Below are positions 13,009-26,975 of a stretch of DNA of 64,000 bases, piece by piece. Origin of the DNA: Coprinellus micaceus (Eukaryota; Basidiomycota; Agaricomycetes; Agaricales; Psathyrellaceae); assembly GCA_951394405.1 (NCBI GenBank), contig OX596345.1, positions 1,302,001 to 1,366,000 of the forward strand, written 5' to 3'. A model generated the notes under the pieces. That model ran no database searches. It was given only the letters and a program-made list of their open reading frames with translations, and was not told the DNA's origin. Both the position numbers and the translations under genes were made by a program. How positions within the stretch are numbered: the first letter of the stretch is position 1; each line of letters opens with the position of its first letter.

Positions 13009-13926
13009 TCATGCAGCTTTTCCATCCATGGCACTCTCCACCAGCCTCGCAACCCACTTTTCGAATCCTGGCTGATCCATCACACCCCTCTCATCAAAGA
13101 ACCTGCTGTACTCTGCCGCGCCCTTGGTCTTCCCCCGGCCAAGCAACGTCTTGCCTCCATTGGTTGACCGCACATACTGCAGGGAGACTGAGTATGATGG
13201 ACACGAGGAGTTCTTGGAGAGAGGAGGTGATGAAGAGGAAAGGGTAATGCGTTCGGCGATTATCTTCAAAACAAAACAGATGAACACGAGTTAGAATGAT
13301 GATGATGCAGGGTAACAGAGGACGTAAGGCGCACCCGTTTTGAAAAGGTCTTTCGCTTGCCCACAAAGATGGTGTCCCCTTCGACGAAGTAGGCGTATAG
13401 CGTTGAAAGTGTTGTGAGAATGATGTATCTGTGCAACCCCGGTCAGCATCGAAGGCACACGACTCGTAGAGCCAACTCACAAGACCAGCCCAATGGTCAC
13501 TACAGGCTTTGACTGCTCAAACTCGACCTTGTATCCGTAGAACGCCGTTCCAGCGGCCACAAACACGCTCAGCCAGCCCAGTGCCAGACGGATATCCGTG
13601 TGCAAGTATTGCTGCTTGAACAGCTCTGGTCTTGAGAGGAACTACACCAGCCATATCAGGTCAGCGAGACATCTCCGCACAAGTATGACATTACATACGC
13701 GCTTCACAGCATCATCGCAGGCGTTCTTCAACTCGGTCAAGTTCGCGTTATTCACTTTGACCTCCTCCCGCTCATACGACGGCACCGTGACTGACAGGGG
13801 ACCCAGTGGCCGGTCAGAGGCATTGGGGCTGGGTGACCTCGCCTTCTCTACACTAGTCCCATTGTTTTTGCTGCTACTTGGTTGGGAGCCGTTGTTCTGA
13901 GCGTTCACTTGCTTCGTCCGCGCCAT
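13009..13926 (-). CDS. SPC2: Signal peptidase complex subunit 2 (SPC25 family)
   Basis: Accessory subunit of the ER signal peptidase complex, which removes signal peptides from proteins entering the secretory pathway. Subunit 2 lies next to the Sec61 channel and helps recruit the peptidase. Four exons: 13926-13699, 13641-13481, 13428-13335 and 13263-13009, giving 245 residues. After a Ser/Asn-rich N-terminal extension of about 55 residues comes the family core: V-N-N-A-N-L-T-E-L-K-N-A-C-D-D, then D-I-R-L-A-L-G-W and two membrane helices (about A-L-G-W-L-S-V-F-V-A-A and V-V-T-I-G-L-V-L-Y-I-I-L), then a cytosolic beta-rich tail. It is longer at the N-terminus than the yeast protein. The start ATG is the only one in frame ahead of the core. 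Confidence 0.93.
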
Positions 13927-15073
13927 CTTCAGTTGGTGTTCGCCGTGATATGAGGCTGTATAGTATCTGTTGATTCAAGGTTAACACTGGTCACACACAC
14001 TGCGGAAGCGCTCGAATGTTCGGGGTCACTTTGTCGCGGTCTACTCACGTTTTCGGGGTCCCAGCTCGTCGCGAAAGAAAGACGAAGGTATTGGGAGATT
14101 AAGGTTTTGAGTAAATGAGATAGGGGGAGAGGAAGAGAGAGAAATGATGGGCGCGCAACGTCGTGTCGACGTGGTTATCTCATGTCCACGTGCCCAAGTA
14201 TCATTCCAGCTATTTCGAAAACTGTAGACGTTTTCCAAAATTCGGGTGCTCCGCCGCTCCTTATGTAAATACACAGATTTAGAAGGAATGACGCAAGCCC
14301 GCCGAGCATTACCCGCCACTTCAACCACCACCGCCGCTATTCAACGTCCTCCGCCACGAACCGAGAGACACCTTTGGTAGTATATTGATGTCCTTGGTTG
14401 CTATTCCATGACTGAGTAGCCACATGAGAAATTTCTGAGCTTTGAGGATGAATGAGCACTTTGCCAAGGCTGTTGTGGACCTATAGGTAACTGGAGAGGG
14501 TGTTAGGTTAGAGGGGCGGGCCCTACGCAGCACCTGCCACCCCACAGTGGAGTGCTGGGCGCCATGCCAAATGAGTGTATTTACATAAGAAATGGCGGGG
14601 CATCAGAATTTTGGAAAACGTCTACGGTTTTCGAAATAGCTGTCATCAGAAAGGGGCATTTCGCGATCCTGGTCGACCTTTCAATTCAAAGCTCTCGTCG
14701 TAGGATTCCTGCCAGTGGAACATGACGAGGAATACGTAGAATGGCGTCACGGAATCCCAGTAAGGTGGCCTTCATGTGTACTCCACAGCTCAATTTCAAT
14801 TCAAGTCGCCGGACTTACCCTCGAAGGCATCACAATGGGCGGAACACCGGGGAACACCGAGGTCTGGCGACCATATTCAGGAGATGGACAGGGGTCGGGG
14901 AGACGGAGTGGCGCAGGACAATGATCCACGAAGCGAAAACCTGCGAAGATGCAATGTTACAGACGTTTGGTGGGAGAACGGCGCCTGGGCCAACACTCTG
15001 GGCACCTTGAGCGGTCACCTGAGAGAGTCCCATATTAGCTACATACCAGTGTCCAAAATATAGGTTATAAGGT
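13927..15073. other. Intergenic region containing a foldback repeat
   Basis: About 1.15 kb between the SPC2 start and the p24 stop. It holds the 434-bp inverted-repeat element at 14208-14641. The rest (14642-15073) has overlapping short ORFs with no family match. Confidence 0.5.
14208..14641. repeat. Foldback / MITE-like element with about 72-bp inverted arms
   Basis: Left arm 14208-14279 and right arm 14570-14641 are inverted copies. The outer 35 bp (AGCTATTTCGAAAAC then TGTAGACGTTTTCC) match with one difference, and the inner part (TTATGTAAATACAC) matches with a few. The loop is about 290 bp without a recognised gene. No clear target-site duplication was seen. It lies about 280 bp upstream of SPC2 and may affect its promoter. 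Confidence 0.75.
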
Positions 15074-15937
15074 CTAGTCAATAAGGTACTTCCGCTTGAA
15101 GTAGGCCCTCAGATGCAAGATCTGCCAGGCACCCAGGCCAGTCAGAGAGATGATCGTGAACCAAGCAAAGTTCTGGACGCGTTCGTTTGTCGACACTGCG
15201 AAGGCAGACATTTGAAATTAACGGAGATGTCACGACATACATGTTTAAGACGTACCGTTGGTCAAGGTGAACCGCTCTTCTCTGCTCTTGAGGTAGGACA
15301 TCTCGTCGATAATCTCCTTGATGATCCCCTCGATTTTTCGCATCTCAGTTTCAAGTCCAGAGAGCGATTCCTGGTTAGCAATAGCGCTGGAATGCCATGT
15401 CAGCGAATCTGGAAGAGACCATACCAAACTGAACCCACTTGTAATCCACAGCGTCTGCGCCTATATCCACATCAAGGTCTACAATTCGCGAGAGCTTGCT
15501 TGCCTCTTCATAGCCCATATCTATTTGAGGTGACCGCGCGTTGAGTTAAGTGGGAGGCACAACGCAAATGGGGAGGGGAACGTACCTCCTTCGACATGGT
15601 TCTTCAAACACACACCGACCTCACCCTCCGCATGTGTTGTGATTGCCAGCCTGGTCTCTCCCTTGATACCCTTCTTACTCAGGTACACATTCTTGTTCGC
15701 ACTCGAGTCCACGATTTCAACGTCCACCCTCTGGTTTGGTCCTGCGCCTACATTAGCCGTTACGATAACCAGTTGGTTTTCATGGACCGCATTCCAGATG
15801 CATTTCGCGTTCGGATACCGGTGTGCTGGAAGAGAGAACTTGATAGCTGATATGGATTCGAGCGATGACAAGAAGAGGAGTGCGAAGAGGGTGAAAGAGA
15901 GTAGCGAGGCGGGAAGTCTTGAAATACCGCAGGCCAT
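15074..15937 (-). CDS. p24-family cargo receptor (EMP24/GOLD), Erv25-like
   Basis: Type I membrane protein of the p24 family, cycling between ER and Golgi in COPII and COPI vesicles and helping to load lumenal cargo. Exons: 15937-15586, 15520-15439, 15386-15256 and 15195-15074, giving 228 residues. A cleavable signal peptide of about 32 residues (hydrophobic core S-L-L-S-F-T-L-F-A-L-L-F-L) precedes the GOLD domain with its two cysteines (K-C-I-W and G-V-C-L-K). A coiled coil follows (E-T-E-M-R-K-I-E-G-I-I-K-E-I), then one membrane helix. The tail R-A-Y-F-K-R-K-Y-L-I-D carries the aromatic (COPII) and dibasic (COPI) sorting signals. The length and the N-E-R-V-Q segment before the helix best fit the p24-delta (Erv25) branch. 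The class assignment is less sure than the family. Confidence 0.92.
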
Positions 15938-16603
15938 GGCGATTCGGATACGTGGCGAAGCCTAGGTATGGTGAACGTCGTCCACGACGTCAATGAGAGT
16001 GGGGGTCTCCTCGAGAGGGTCTTCGAGGGTCGTGACGGTGTCGTTGGGCGGGTATATCGCTGTAGTTTGGACGTCGGATCGTGACCAGTTGGTGGTGAGG
16101 AATGGGTGCGGAGTTTGGCACCGCCGTGGAGAGCAAACAGTGTCATCGCCCAACAAGCGCCCAGGGCCGGGTTCGATGCTTCCTCTCTTGTCAGGGAACC
16201 GAAATTTGGGCACGATATGTGCCATATACGTGAAAGGATTTCAGTTGGCATATAATGAGCTCACGAATCTAGGACAACACCTCTAAGGAGTTCAGTTTCG
16301 CTTGGATTCCACCAAGCCACCCCCTATCATCCCGCGCCAGAGCAATGTGATTAGTAGTGCGTCTCCTTGAACCCCAACCACCACCAACATGGGCCGCCGT
16401 TGGGGCCACTGCTGCATTCTCTCTACGTGCATGGGGTCCTTTGCGGGCTCTTGTTACCCTTTCACCATCCCGCAGTCCAGGTGACATTTACGTACCTTCA
16501 CATTGCTGTGCACCTTGTTCTCTCCCATGGCAATCCAGTTAAACCATGGGAGTCTGCTCCCCCAGGGAGCCCTTCCATCAACCCTAGCCTCACGACGACG
16601 AGG
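15938..16603. promoter_or_regulatory. Divergent intergenic region, p24 gene / DUF6535 gene
   Basis: About 670 bp between divergently transcribed starts at 15937 and 16604. No supported coding sequence. The frame upstream of 16604 is open but has no ATG. Confidence 0.45.
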
Positions 16604-18862
16604 ATGCGGAGAAGCTATCCGTTCAGCTCTAGCGTACCCTCATTGCAACCCAGCCTAGGTGTGCAGGGCATAGGCCCTGGGCGCGCTGCATCGCGGGCCT
16701 CCGCTTCGACACGGAGAACGCAGAATAGGCGCCGGAGTATGGACTTTGTCATCGATCTGCCGGAACACTTGCAGGATGAAAAGCTAGGGATAAAGGATGA
16801 TGTAGACCCTAACGATGTGCGTGTGCCGGTTGAAGCCCTCAATTACATGGAGAAGAGATCCTTACCCCATTGCAGGTTCTTCAAGACGGGTCGAAGCGCT
16901 GGCAGTCCGGAGATCCACACCACTTTTCTATACCTCACAAAGGGGATCCCTGGGAAGGGTGTTTTAAGCAGGTACAGAAGTTCGATGAGGAGATGTGTCG
17001 TGGATGGAGAGAGGAGATTGATACCCTTCTTGTCTTTGTGAGTGCTACCACGCCCAGTGACCGATCCCGGGACTAAATCTACTTAGGCGGGTCTCTTCTC
17101 TGCTGCTGTAACAGCATTCACGGTGGAGTCATACCGCTGGCTTCGCGCCGATCCAGAGGAAGTCGCAAACATCCAGCTCCTAGCGCTGATCGCTGCGCAG
17201 CTCAACGCGACAGGAATCCCTCCAGTGATACAGAGTTTCTCGCCAGATGCATCGGAAGTCCGCGTCAACATATTCTGGTTCACAAGCCTCACGCTCTCGC
17301 TTACGGCCGTACTTGTCGGCATTCTATGCAAGCAATGGCTACGGGAATACCAACGGTATGAAGGGCTGTCTCCCAAAGAAGCCTTTCCACTTCGACAGAT
17401 GCGTTACGAGGGCCTACTAAAATGGCATGTCCCAAAAATCCTGTCCTTCCTCCCCCTTCTGTTGCAATCCGCCCTCCTTATCTTCTTTGCGGGCCTGCTA
17501 GACCTGTTGTGGTCGCTGCACCCGCTCCTTGCCTCTATCATCTCCACCCTCGTCGGCCTCGTTATGATCTTGCTTGCGTCCACCACCGTCCTCCCCTTCG
17601 CTCAATATCTCCTCCATTTTTCACGTCTCAGTCCCACAGCAGAGCCCCACAGCCAATGCGCGTTCAAGTCGCCACAGTCCCGCGCCTTCCACCTCCTCGG
17701 TACTTCCCTCCTCTCCTTCTACACCCAGCTACAGCTTTCTATATTCGGGACTACCGCCGAGGACTACATGCGCACAGTCCCGTCATGGGACTCCGACGTG
17801 AATTGGGTGAACTACGACCTGGACTGGCAGAACCGCGGGAAGTACATGCAGAGGGGGATGGCGTGGTTTGAGAAGACGTATGGAAGGAATGCGGAGAGCG
17901 CGTATCATGTGTTTCATTGCCTGGAGAGTTTGAACGAAGACGTTGCTGCGGGGTGTGTGTCGCAAATCGTCTACGACACTTGGGACTTCCTCATGCCACT
18001 CACCGAGCTGTTCCTTCCATGCTTGGAAGCCGTAGAGATTATCCCGCAGACCCAAGGGAGAGAACAGAGAATGGGACGGGACTTGGTGGGAATGTGTTAC
18101 TCGTTTATGCACTGGAGAGCGGATGTGTGCTTCGGAGAACGGTGCATGGAGCTTTGCGCCCGTATTGCCAATTTTGATGTGGGGCAAGCGTCTGAATCCA
18201 CCGCCGAAGGAACAGGGTACGCAAGCCTTGTCCTCGAGGTGCTGAAAATCGTGGTCCCATCAAAGGACACGGTTGCGTCTTTACCGGACGGTAAGTCAAT
18301 TGTTGTCCGTTTTGAATGGTCCGGTCACTTACGCTGATACGTTTCAGCGTTACATTTGCAGGTCGTCGCAATACTCAAATCAGTGTTCAAGGACAACAGA
18401 GTGGACCTAGAGGCTTCTGACATTCCAAACTTCTGGATTATATTTGACCGCCTGCGGCAACACCAGTACCACGGGTTCGATCTGTCAGGCCGAAACTCTA
18501 GATGGCTGGCGTACGACCTTCTCCAGGAGGCAGAGCTCTGGCTATCGCGGCTCATGGACTCCACAACGATCCCTATTCACGAAAAGGAGCGCATCGTCAA
18601 AGACTTTTCCAATGGTTTGGTCGGTGTGTACCGCACGGCTCGGGGTAATTTGGAGGTCGAGACTCTGAAGTCGGCGACATTCTACGACCCCTTGTGCGGT
18701 TTCGTTCGGTTCGTTGACGGGCTGCTGCAGAGCTTGATGGATGCGTCCTTAATTTTGTACCCTTGGGATCTCGAAGACTGGGAGGTGGTCAAGCTCGAAT
18801 TTAGTTCGATGACCTCCGCCGACACTGGTGCCACAGCCAAAGGACCGGAAGAACCATCATGA
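16604..18862 (+). CDS. DUF6535-domain membrane protein
   Basis: Member of the DUF6535 family, numerous in Agaricomycetes, function unknown. Four exons: 16604-16816, 16876-17037, 17087-18290 and 18348-18862, giving 697 residues. A Ser/Arg-rich N-terminus is followed by the DUF6535 core: G-W-R-E-E-I-D-T-L-L-V-F joined across an intron to A-G-L-F-S-A-A-V-T-A-F-T-V-E-S-Y. Three further hydrophobic segments are near I-F-W-F-T-S-L-T-L-S-L, F-L-P-L-L-L-Q-S-A-L-L and S-T-L-V-G-L-V-M-I-L-L, giving about four membrane helices. The conserved C-K-Q-W-L-R-E-Y-Q-R motif lies between helices 2 and 3. The long C-terminal half is soluble and unclassified. The start is the first ATG in the open frame, and intron 1 (60 nt) is chosen by frame. 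Confidence 0.85.
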
Positions 18863-18998
18863 GCGTGCATCGTGAAATATCGTGTTTATATTCCTGTATA
18901 CATGAGGTTATAAATGTAATATCTAGATCGGGTATCTAGCGAGCCATACTCCGAATCCAACCTGCCCGAGTCATGCATCTCCGGCTTTTCGACGCCCC

Positions 18999-20968
<1,970 letters not shown>

Positions 20969-21919
20969 CTACTTCCTGGTTGTTTGGCTGACTGAGCCTC
21001 CGTAGAGCCCTGGAAATGAGTTCACCCATGAGCTCCAAGTTTGCTTTGAAAGCACACTTCTATGACACTCACAGTACTTGGAAGCGTACTTGACTTGGAT
21101 GGGAGGAGAGCCAGGGGCGCACTGAAAAGCATATCAATACAGTGTTCTCGTTTACGGGCGCTAAAAGGGCTTACCGAAGCAGGAGGTTGCCCTTCGCGGG
21201 TATCAGTCCTGTAGACCTCCTTCGCCAGGCCACCAGAGACAGAAGTCAGGGCAAGCCAATCGATGTCCTGCGCGCCAGTCGGGGCAGGAGATCCACCAGC
21301 CCTCGCCGCAAGGACATAGGCGTTCTTCTTTCCGGCGTTCCTTCCTGTTGATGTGAAGTCCCAAACGGGGCTGAGTCCCTGACCGCTGGGGTTGGGCACG
21401 AAGTAGTGTTGCCCTGCAGGAGTGGTGACGTTGAGCACATGTGTGACAGGTGAAGTGGTAAGGCCACGCACCAAGGACCGCATTGTTCTTCCCGGGGTAA
21501 AACATCGAGGCAAGGGTGTCGGCGGTCATCGAAGCGGGCGCGTCCTTCCACAAGTCCATCAGCCTGTCAGGGATGGTGTCGAAGAGCTTCGACCCGGCCA
21601 GGCAGGTTATATCGAACAGCTCTGCAACCGCGCCGGCGGAGCTGGATGGAAGCGACAATCTCAGGATCTACAGATCGACGTGCGAGAAGGTATTTTGTAC
21701 GTACGCGTACTTCCCCTCCGCAGAGCAGGTGTAGTTCTGTGTTCCAATGGCCACCGAAACATAGCTGAGTGGCTGGGTGGGCGCTGGGAGCGAGGCGGGG
21801 AGTCCAGCGATCTTGAGATTGTTCAGGCTGCATCCAGTTGGCTTCACAGGGCAGACTTTGACTATGGCAGCGGTCGTCGAGCTGAGTAAGAGGGAAGCGA
21901 TGAAGGCCAGTGAGAACAT
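20969..21919 (-). CDS. Secreted DUF3455 protein
   Basis: Fungal DUF3455 family protein, small and secreted, function unknown. Exons: 21919-21705, 21641-21472, 21413-21175, 21121-21073 and 21009-20969, giving 237 residues. A signal peptide (M-F-S-L-A-F-I-A-S-L-L-L-S-S-T-T-A-A) starts the protein. Family marks: Y-V-S-V-A-I-G-T-Q-N-Y-T-C, S-A-G-A-V-A-E-L-F-D-I-T-C, H-Y-F-V-P-N-P, P-V-W-D-F-T-S, G-A-Q-D-I-D-W-L, V-Y-R-T-D-T-R-E-G-Q-P-P and a final I-Q-V-K-Y-A-S-K-Y-W-L-Y-G. All five exons join in frame. The last exon is only 41 nt and is supported by the W-x-Y-G ending. An AATATAAGG string lies about 95 bp upstream. Confidence 0.9.
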
Positions 21920-24900
21920 CGTTAGAGGAATGGGAGCGAGGGTGAGACCGTAAGAAGCGGGGAAGGTAGGAAGGTTGCTCCTGAGGTTTCTATGAGGAAC
22001 TTGCCATGCCTTATATTGCCATCGTGAAACCACCGACAGGCTGTCACAAATCACAATGCCATAAATAAATATTAACCGCCCAGCAGGCCGGACAGAACGG
22101 TTTCAGGGTTGAAACCAGTCTACACAGACGCCTACAATACATTCTTTGGCTTCATCACTTACCAAGAATAGAGAGGGGCTGCCCTACCAGCAGGGGGGTT
22201 TTAATAGGCTCTAATGACCTGTATCAAGGAGTGTAGCAACGGTGACGGATCACGGTTTCAGTGTGACAGTATGTTCCGCCAATGGGGGGGTGGGCAAGTT
22301 TAGACCTTCCTTCCCTCCACTTACGAAGGCGTACGATGATAATCCGATGATTTGCGAGTATCCAAGCTGTCATGCCGAGATGTCTCCCGTGAGTAAAGGT
22401 GGTACCTTGACCTCGAAATACTAGAAATGCGCTCTTCACGACCAGACCGAGAGGCTATAACGCGCCTCATATCTGTTTAATTCTGTTATCAAGCCGCTCA
22501 ATAAACGGAGACATAGTGTACTTGCGTCATGGGGTGTCGGTCCGCTGTTTCTATGCATTCGGACATAGAACGTAACATGTCATTCTTGAACTTCTTTTTC
22601 TGAATGGACCCGATAGAAGGATCAATGTCCTACAATTGAGAGTTCTATCTCAAGGTAGTGGCCTTCCTGGCTGGTAGAATCCACCGATTGTCGTCAGGGC
22701 CCTGGGACACCGAAGCCTCGATGGGTAATTGCCGGGTAATGGATTTGAAGGGCGTCAATCGAGCATGCGCCCTTTTTGACCTGTGCTACGTTTCGTTTCA
22801 TCTGTGAATGATCGTTCAAATTTCATCCTTCCGAATTGCCCTGATCGCTACCGATGTGGGCAGGGCCCAATCCCGACCGTCCCGGCTAGGGAGGATAGTG
22901 AGAAGGGATGGAACTGTGCGTGATGGGCCAGGGTGCTTACCTGCAGACGAGTCGTGGTGGCGGAGGGGAATTAAGCGCCCGGCCACACGCAGATGCCCCC
23001 CTATTTGCGATTAGTCAGCGCGTCAAAGCGACCGCACACGCGCGAGAGCTTGTTCACTATTTACATCCGTCACCACTGTCAACCTGGGGGTGCCCCCAGC
23101 AACGCTCCAGACAGCCCCACCACATCTCCTCCATTCGCCCTGGCCAGGTCTGTAGACCTCTCATCGCAGGGTGCGCTGGCCGCCCGGAATAACTAGAAAC
23201 CGAATCGGAGTGCTCAGAAGGTCGGCTTGGGAGGCGGTCAGGAGGGGTCTGCGTTGTCCTTTGATGTTCGAAGTTTAGAAAGTTAAGTCCCGATGTACCT
23301 TCTTCAAACAAACCCCATGGGAATTGGTGTGAATTGCACTCAAACGAAGGATGACGCCGGAGACGCTTCAGGATGTGGTCAAAGCTTGTCAAAGCGACCT
23401 CAGGTTAGTTATACACCCACGCTTGGTGGCGCCGGAATCAAATCCGTTGTCCTGGATCGAGGCTCCATCCTTTCGCCACTGACCTCACTGCCAGCAATGC
23501 GACCAATTAGAACACTCTCGCGTTCGTCCTCGACTCGCCCCGGTCTTCTCCACCTGCTTCGGCGGCAGAAAGTCTGAAACCTGTGAGACCCTATGCTACA
23601 TATACCATTTCTCACCTCACCTGTTCACGTCCCCAGGTGGCGGCCTCGTTTCTCAGGGAGGGTTGACTGAGGAATGCTGATGACCACGGAGGAGTGCTCG
23701 CGGCAAGAGTCTGAGAGATCAAGCGACGTATCGACAAGTTGGTATCAGCTGCCTTGCTAAACTGAGCCAGCTGGTCGCCAGGAATTCTGATCACTACATA
23801 CCGGTCGGCACAACAGCAGTGATACGAATTTATCGTACTGGGCGAAAAGAGGGCTTCGCGACCGCTATGGCTCCGACCTCCCACCCTCGCGGCAAACCAC
23901 TGAATCCCAGGAATATGACATTGACAGCTTTCAAAGCTTCATCACCCCAAATTCTGTACCTGGAAGGTACACATCGGGTCTTGGCCAGGGCGAACGGCGT
24001 TCCAGGGTGATCCAACCAGCATCTCATCATACCATGCGCTCGCATGGTCTCTGAGCAAAAGTCGGCAAAAGCCCGCGGTTTCAGCGTCGCGGGTACCACG
24101 GCCGATCACAAGCCTCACCGAGTGGATTGTCGGGAGCCACATCCTGGTCTCGATGCACCGCGCCTATGGGGGGCAGGCTCTACAGCGCTCGAAGACCTGC
24201 GTAATGGGCATATATGATGAGGCACAGGAGCTTACTGCGACGCAATCGCGAAACAGGAACCGCGTCTCGCGCCCCATTTCCTTTCGACTCTCGAGACGCT
24301 CGCTAAAGGCGGGGTTTAATAGGTTTAATCCCGTTCCTCGCCTCGATCGGCTCCCGAGGATGGGGAGGTCAGAGTGGATCAGTCTGGGTAAGTGGGACTT
24401 TCCTCTGAATGCAGGAGGAAAAGCGGGGCCCGTGGTCATACCATCGCACGATCGAGAAGGATGCCTGAAGCGCCTGAGGCGGCAAGGTTGTGCGGGTTCT
24501 CACAGGCTCCCACAGCATGCCAGAGGCGACTGATCCGGCTGTGCGGTGGTATTGCCAGCATATATTGACAGAGACCCGCTCGTACCATACCTTTGCATTG
24601 GTGTGCAGGGGTGTCGTCGTATGCCAAACTTTCACGAGCAATTGCTCGATGTGCGGTAGACTCTCTGTGCCCGTTGTCGAGAAAGCTTGAGACCCCCCAC
24701 TTCGATTCCCACCATCTCTTCTCTTTTCAATTCAAACTGACTGACTTTCCCAGGTGCGGGTAGTTTCAACGCCCAAGCCGCTGAGCAAGCACCCCGTTTT
24801 AGAGCTTTTTGCGAGGATTGTGATGCTCGTGGAACGCCTTTACGTGACGTCGGCCGTTCAAGCCAACCCCAGACCGCAGACGGTCCGAATTCAGCTGGGC

Positions 24901-25243
24901 AAACCTCGTGGACAAACCATGCATGGGCGAGATGGAAAAGATTCGACAAACACCGCTGTCATGGGGATTCCCCAGAGGCCAATCGGGGATCTGTACGGCG
25001 ATTCTGAATCTTCTTTTCATTATGCCATGCAGTAAGTTGCCCACATCGTTAAAACTCAGGTGCGGTAATGCCCAGGTACAGGCGGATAGTTGCTTGGGAA
25101 AACTTTTGCGCCCGGCCAATTCGAGTGCGAGTGGAAGGTTGATAAGTGAACAACTCCCATTGAAGGCCCCCAGGAACTTTCCCCACCCTCCCATCTGGTA
25201 TACCCTCGTCCCTTGGTCCTTGTCTTGAGTTGTTCCTGGTCAA
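21920..25243. other. Gene-poor 3.3-kb stretch
   Basis: No ORF here reaches a recognisable family, and splice-like signals do not connect coding segments. GC content looks similar to the surroundings. It could hold decayed repeats or a non-coding transcript, but I see no direct evidence for either. Confidence 0.4.
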
Positions 25244-26625
25244 ATGTCGGATATTGCTGCGCCACCAATGGATGAGGCGGCAATGGCGATATTGCAGAAG
25301 TATATCGATGACTCCCAGTTATACTACGCCATCGCGTTCTGGGTAGAGGCAAGTGTTCTGGTTTAACGATACATGGACCCGAAGTACTGATACCTTATTT
25401 GTCAAGGCTGTATTCTATGGTCTATACGCTTCCCTCTTCTTCGCCACTTGCAGGATCATGCTCCAGAAGAGGGCTGTGGATAACTTTGCCTCCAAGGTCT
25501 TTCTAATATGTGGCACCCTGATATTTCTTCTCGCTTCGATACACAACTGTGAGCAAATGTCATACAATCCTTGTCCGAGAGCTTTCGCTCATGGGGGGCC
25601 CCGCAGTCACGTCGTTGTATCGGTTAACTCGAGGATATGTCGATGTTGTGACCCCGCCAGGTCCCGTCTACTACTACTTCGAGTTCACGCGCTGGGACAA
25701 CTTTTCACATCTCGTTATTCTGGCTATCGTGACCTGGATAGGTGACGGGCTTGTCGTAAGCCTCGACAACCTACGCTCCGTTGATTCGATAGCTGATTCA
25801 ATTCCACAGATCTACCGTTGCTTCCTCATCTGGAAGAAAAATTACTGGGTTGTGATTCTTCCTATCCTTCTTATGGCGACTAGCATGGGTAAGTCCAACT
25901 CCAAGTCCCCTACGCTTTGAAAATGTGGACCGTAATCCCCTGTTTACAGCGAGCACTTTCGTTAACTGGGACTACTTCCAACATCCCGGGAAGTACGACT
26001 TGGCCAAGCTCCAGCCCGTTTTCAATATGGTCTTCCCCCTTAACTTGGCGCAAAATGTCCTCACCACTGGCTTGATCGCGTACAAGATTTTCATGCAACA
26101 CAAGCAGACCCGCGCTTCAGGTCTTCAACTTTCAGCCGCCGTCAACCTTGTCATGGTCGTTAGGATCATCGTTGAGAGTGCCGCGATCTACACGTTCACC
26201 CTTGTGATCATCATCATTCTCTTCTTCCTTAACCATCCTGCCGCTGTAATTCCCCAGCACTCTCTTCCCCCAGCCATCGGTACGTCTTCTTGTCAGTGAA
26301 CGAATCTGTCACGCATTCTGACATGGGTGCCATAGGCGTAATCTTCGCTCTGATCGCAGTACGGACGCACGTCAGTCGGTCGGAGTCGTCAAATGTACGG
26401 GGTACTGGAGGGTTGCCTTCGCACTCCTTTTACCCTTCATGGATGGCGGGACACGACGAGTCTGGTCGTCGTCAACTCAATGTTCCGATTACAGTGACCA
26501 CTGTGACTGACCAACACGAGGACGCGATGGCCCTGACTCCCGTTAAACTGCGTTCGAACTCGATTTCATCGCAGAGGATGGACCCACACTCGGACAGGAG
26601 CTTCCCACCTGAGATGAAGGTATAG
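25244..26625 (+). CDS. Seven-TM membrane protein, Agaricomycete-specific family (copy A)
   Basis: Multi-pass membrane protein of unknown function, paralogous to the minus-strand gene at 35141-36828. Exon 1 (25244-25348) encodes an acidic N-terminus ending A-F-W-V-E, followed by a GC-AG intron (donor GCAAGT). Later exons give G-L-Y-A-S-L-F-F-A-T, F-L-L-A-S-I-H-N, T-R-W-D-N-F-S-H-L, the highly conserved Y-R-C-F-L-I-W-K-K-N, V-N-W-D-Y-F-Q-H-P, F-P-L-N-L-A-Q-N-V-L-T-T-G-L-I and V-R-I-I-V-E-S-A-A-I-Y. The C-terminal tail carries P-I-T-V-T-T-V-T-D-Q-H and ends E-M-K-V. About seven hydrophobic segments suggest a receptor-like or channel-like fold. No function should be assumed. Confidence 0.8.
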
Positions 26626-26975
26626 ATACTGTTATTTCTGTCCTACCTGGAATACCGGGCACGCTAGGAGCTCATTTGACTTTGATTTGACTATGATTAT
26701 TTGTTGTATAATCTCACTGTGTATCGATGATCGGACCCGTCCCCACCTACTTTTGCATCCGCTCGCCCCTGCCACCTCCTCTTCCTCCGTCTGTAGCCAT
26801 ACTTAGATACATGATGATCACCTGAATCACGGAGTTGCACGACCACTTGACACGAAACTTAGACCATTCAGTAATGTGTATTGTGCCAAGCGTTGTCCAC
26901 AAGGTACAGGGTAAAGAGGGTACAGTTACAATCAGTGATTTGAATACATTGAGGGCCAGGGTGTATGCATTGTAT

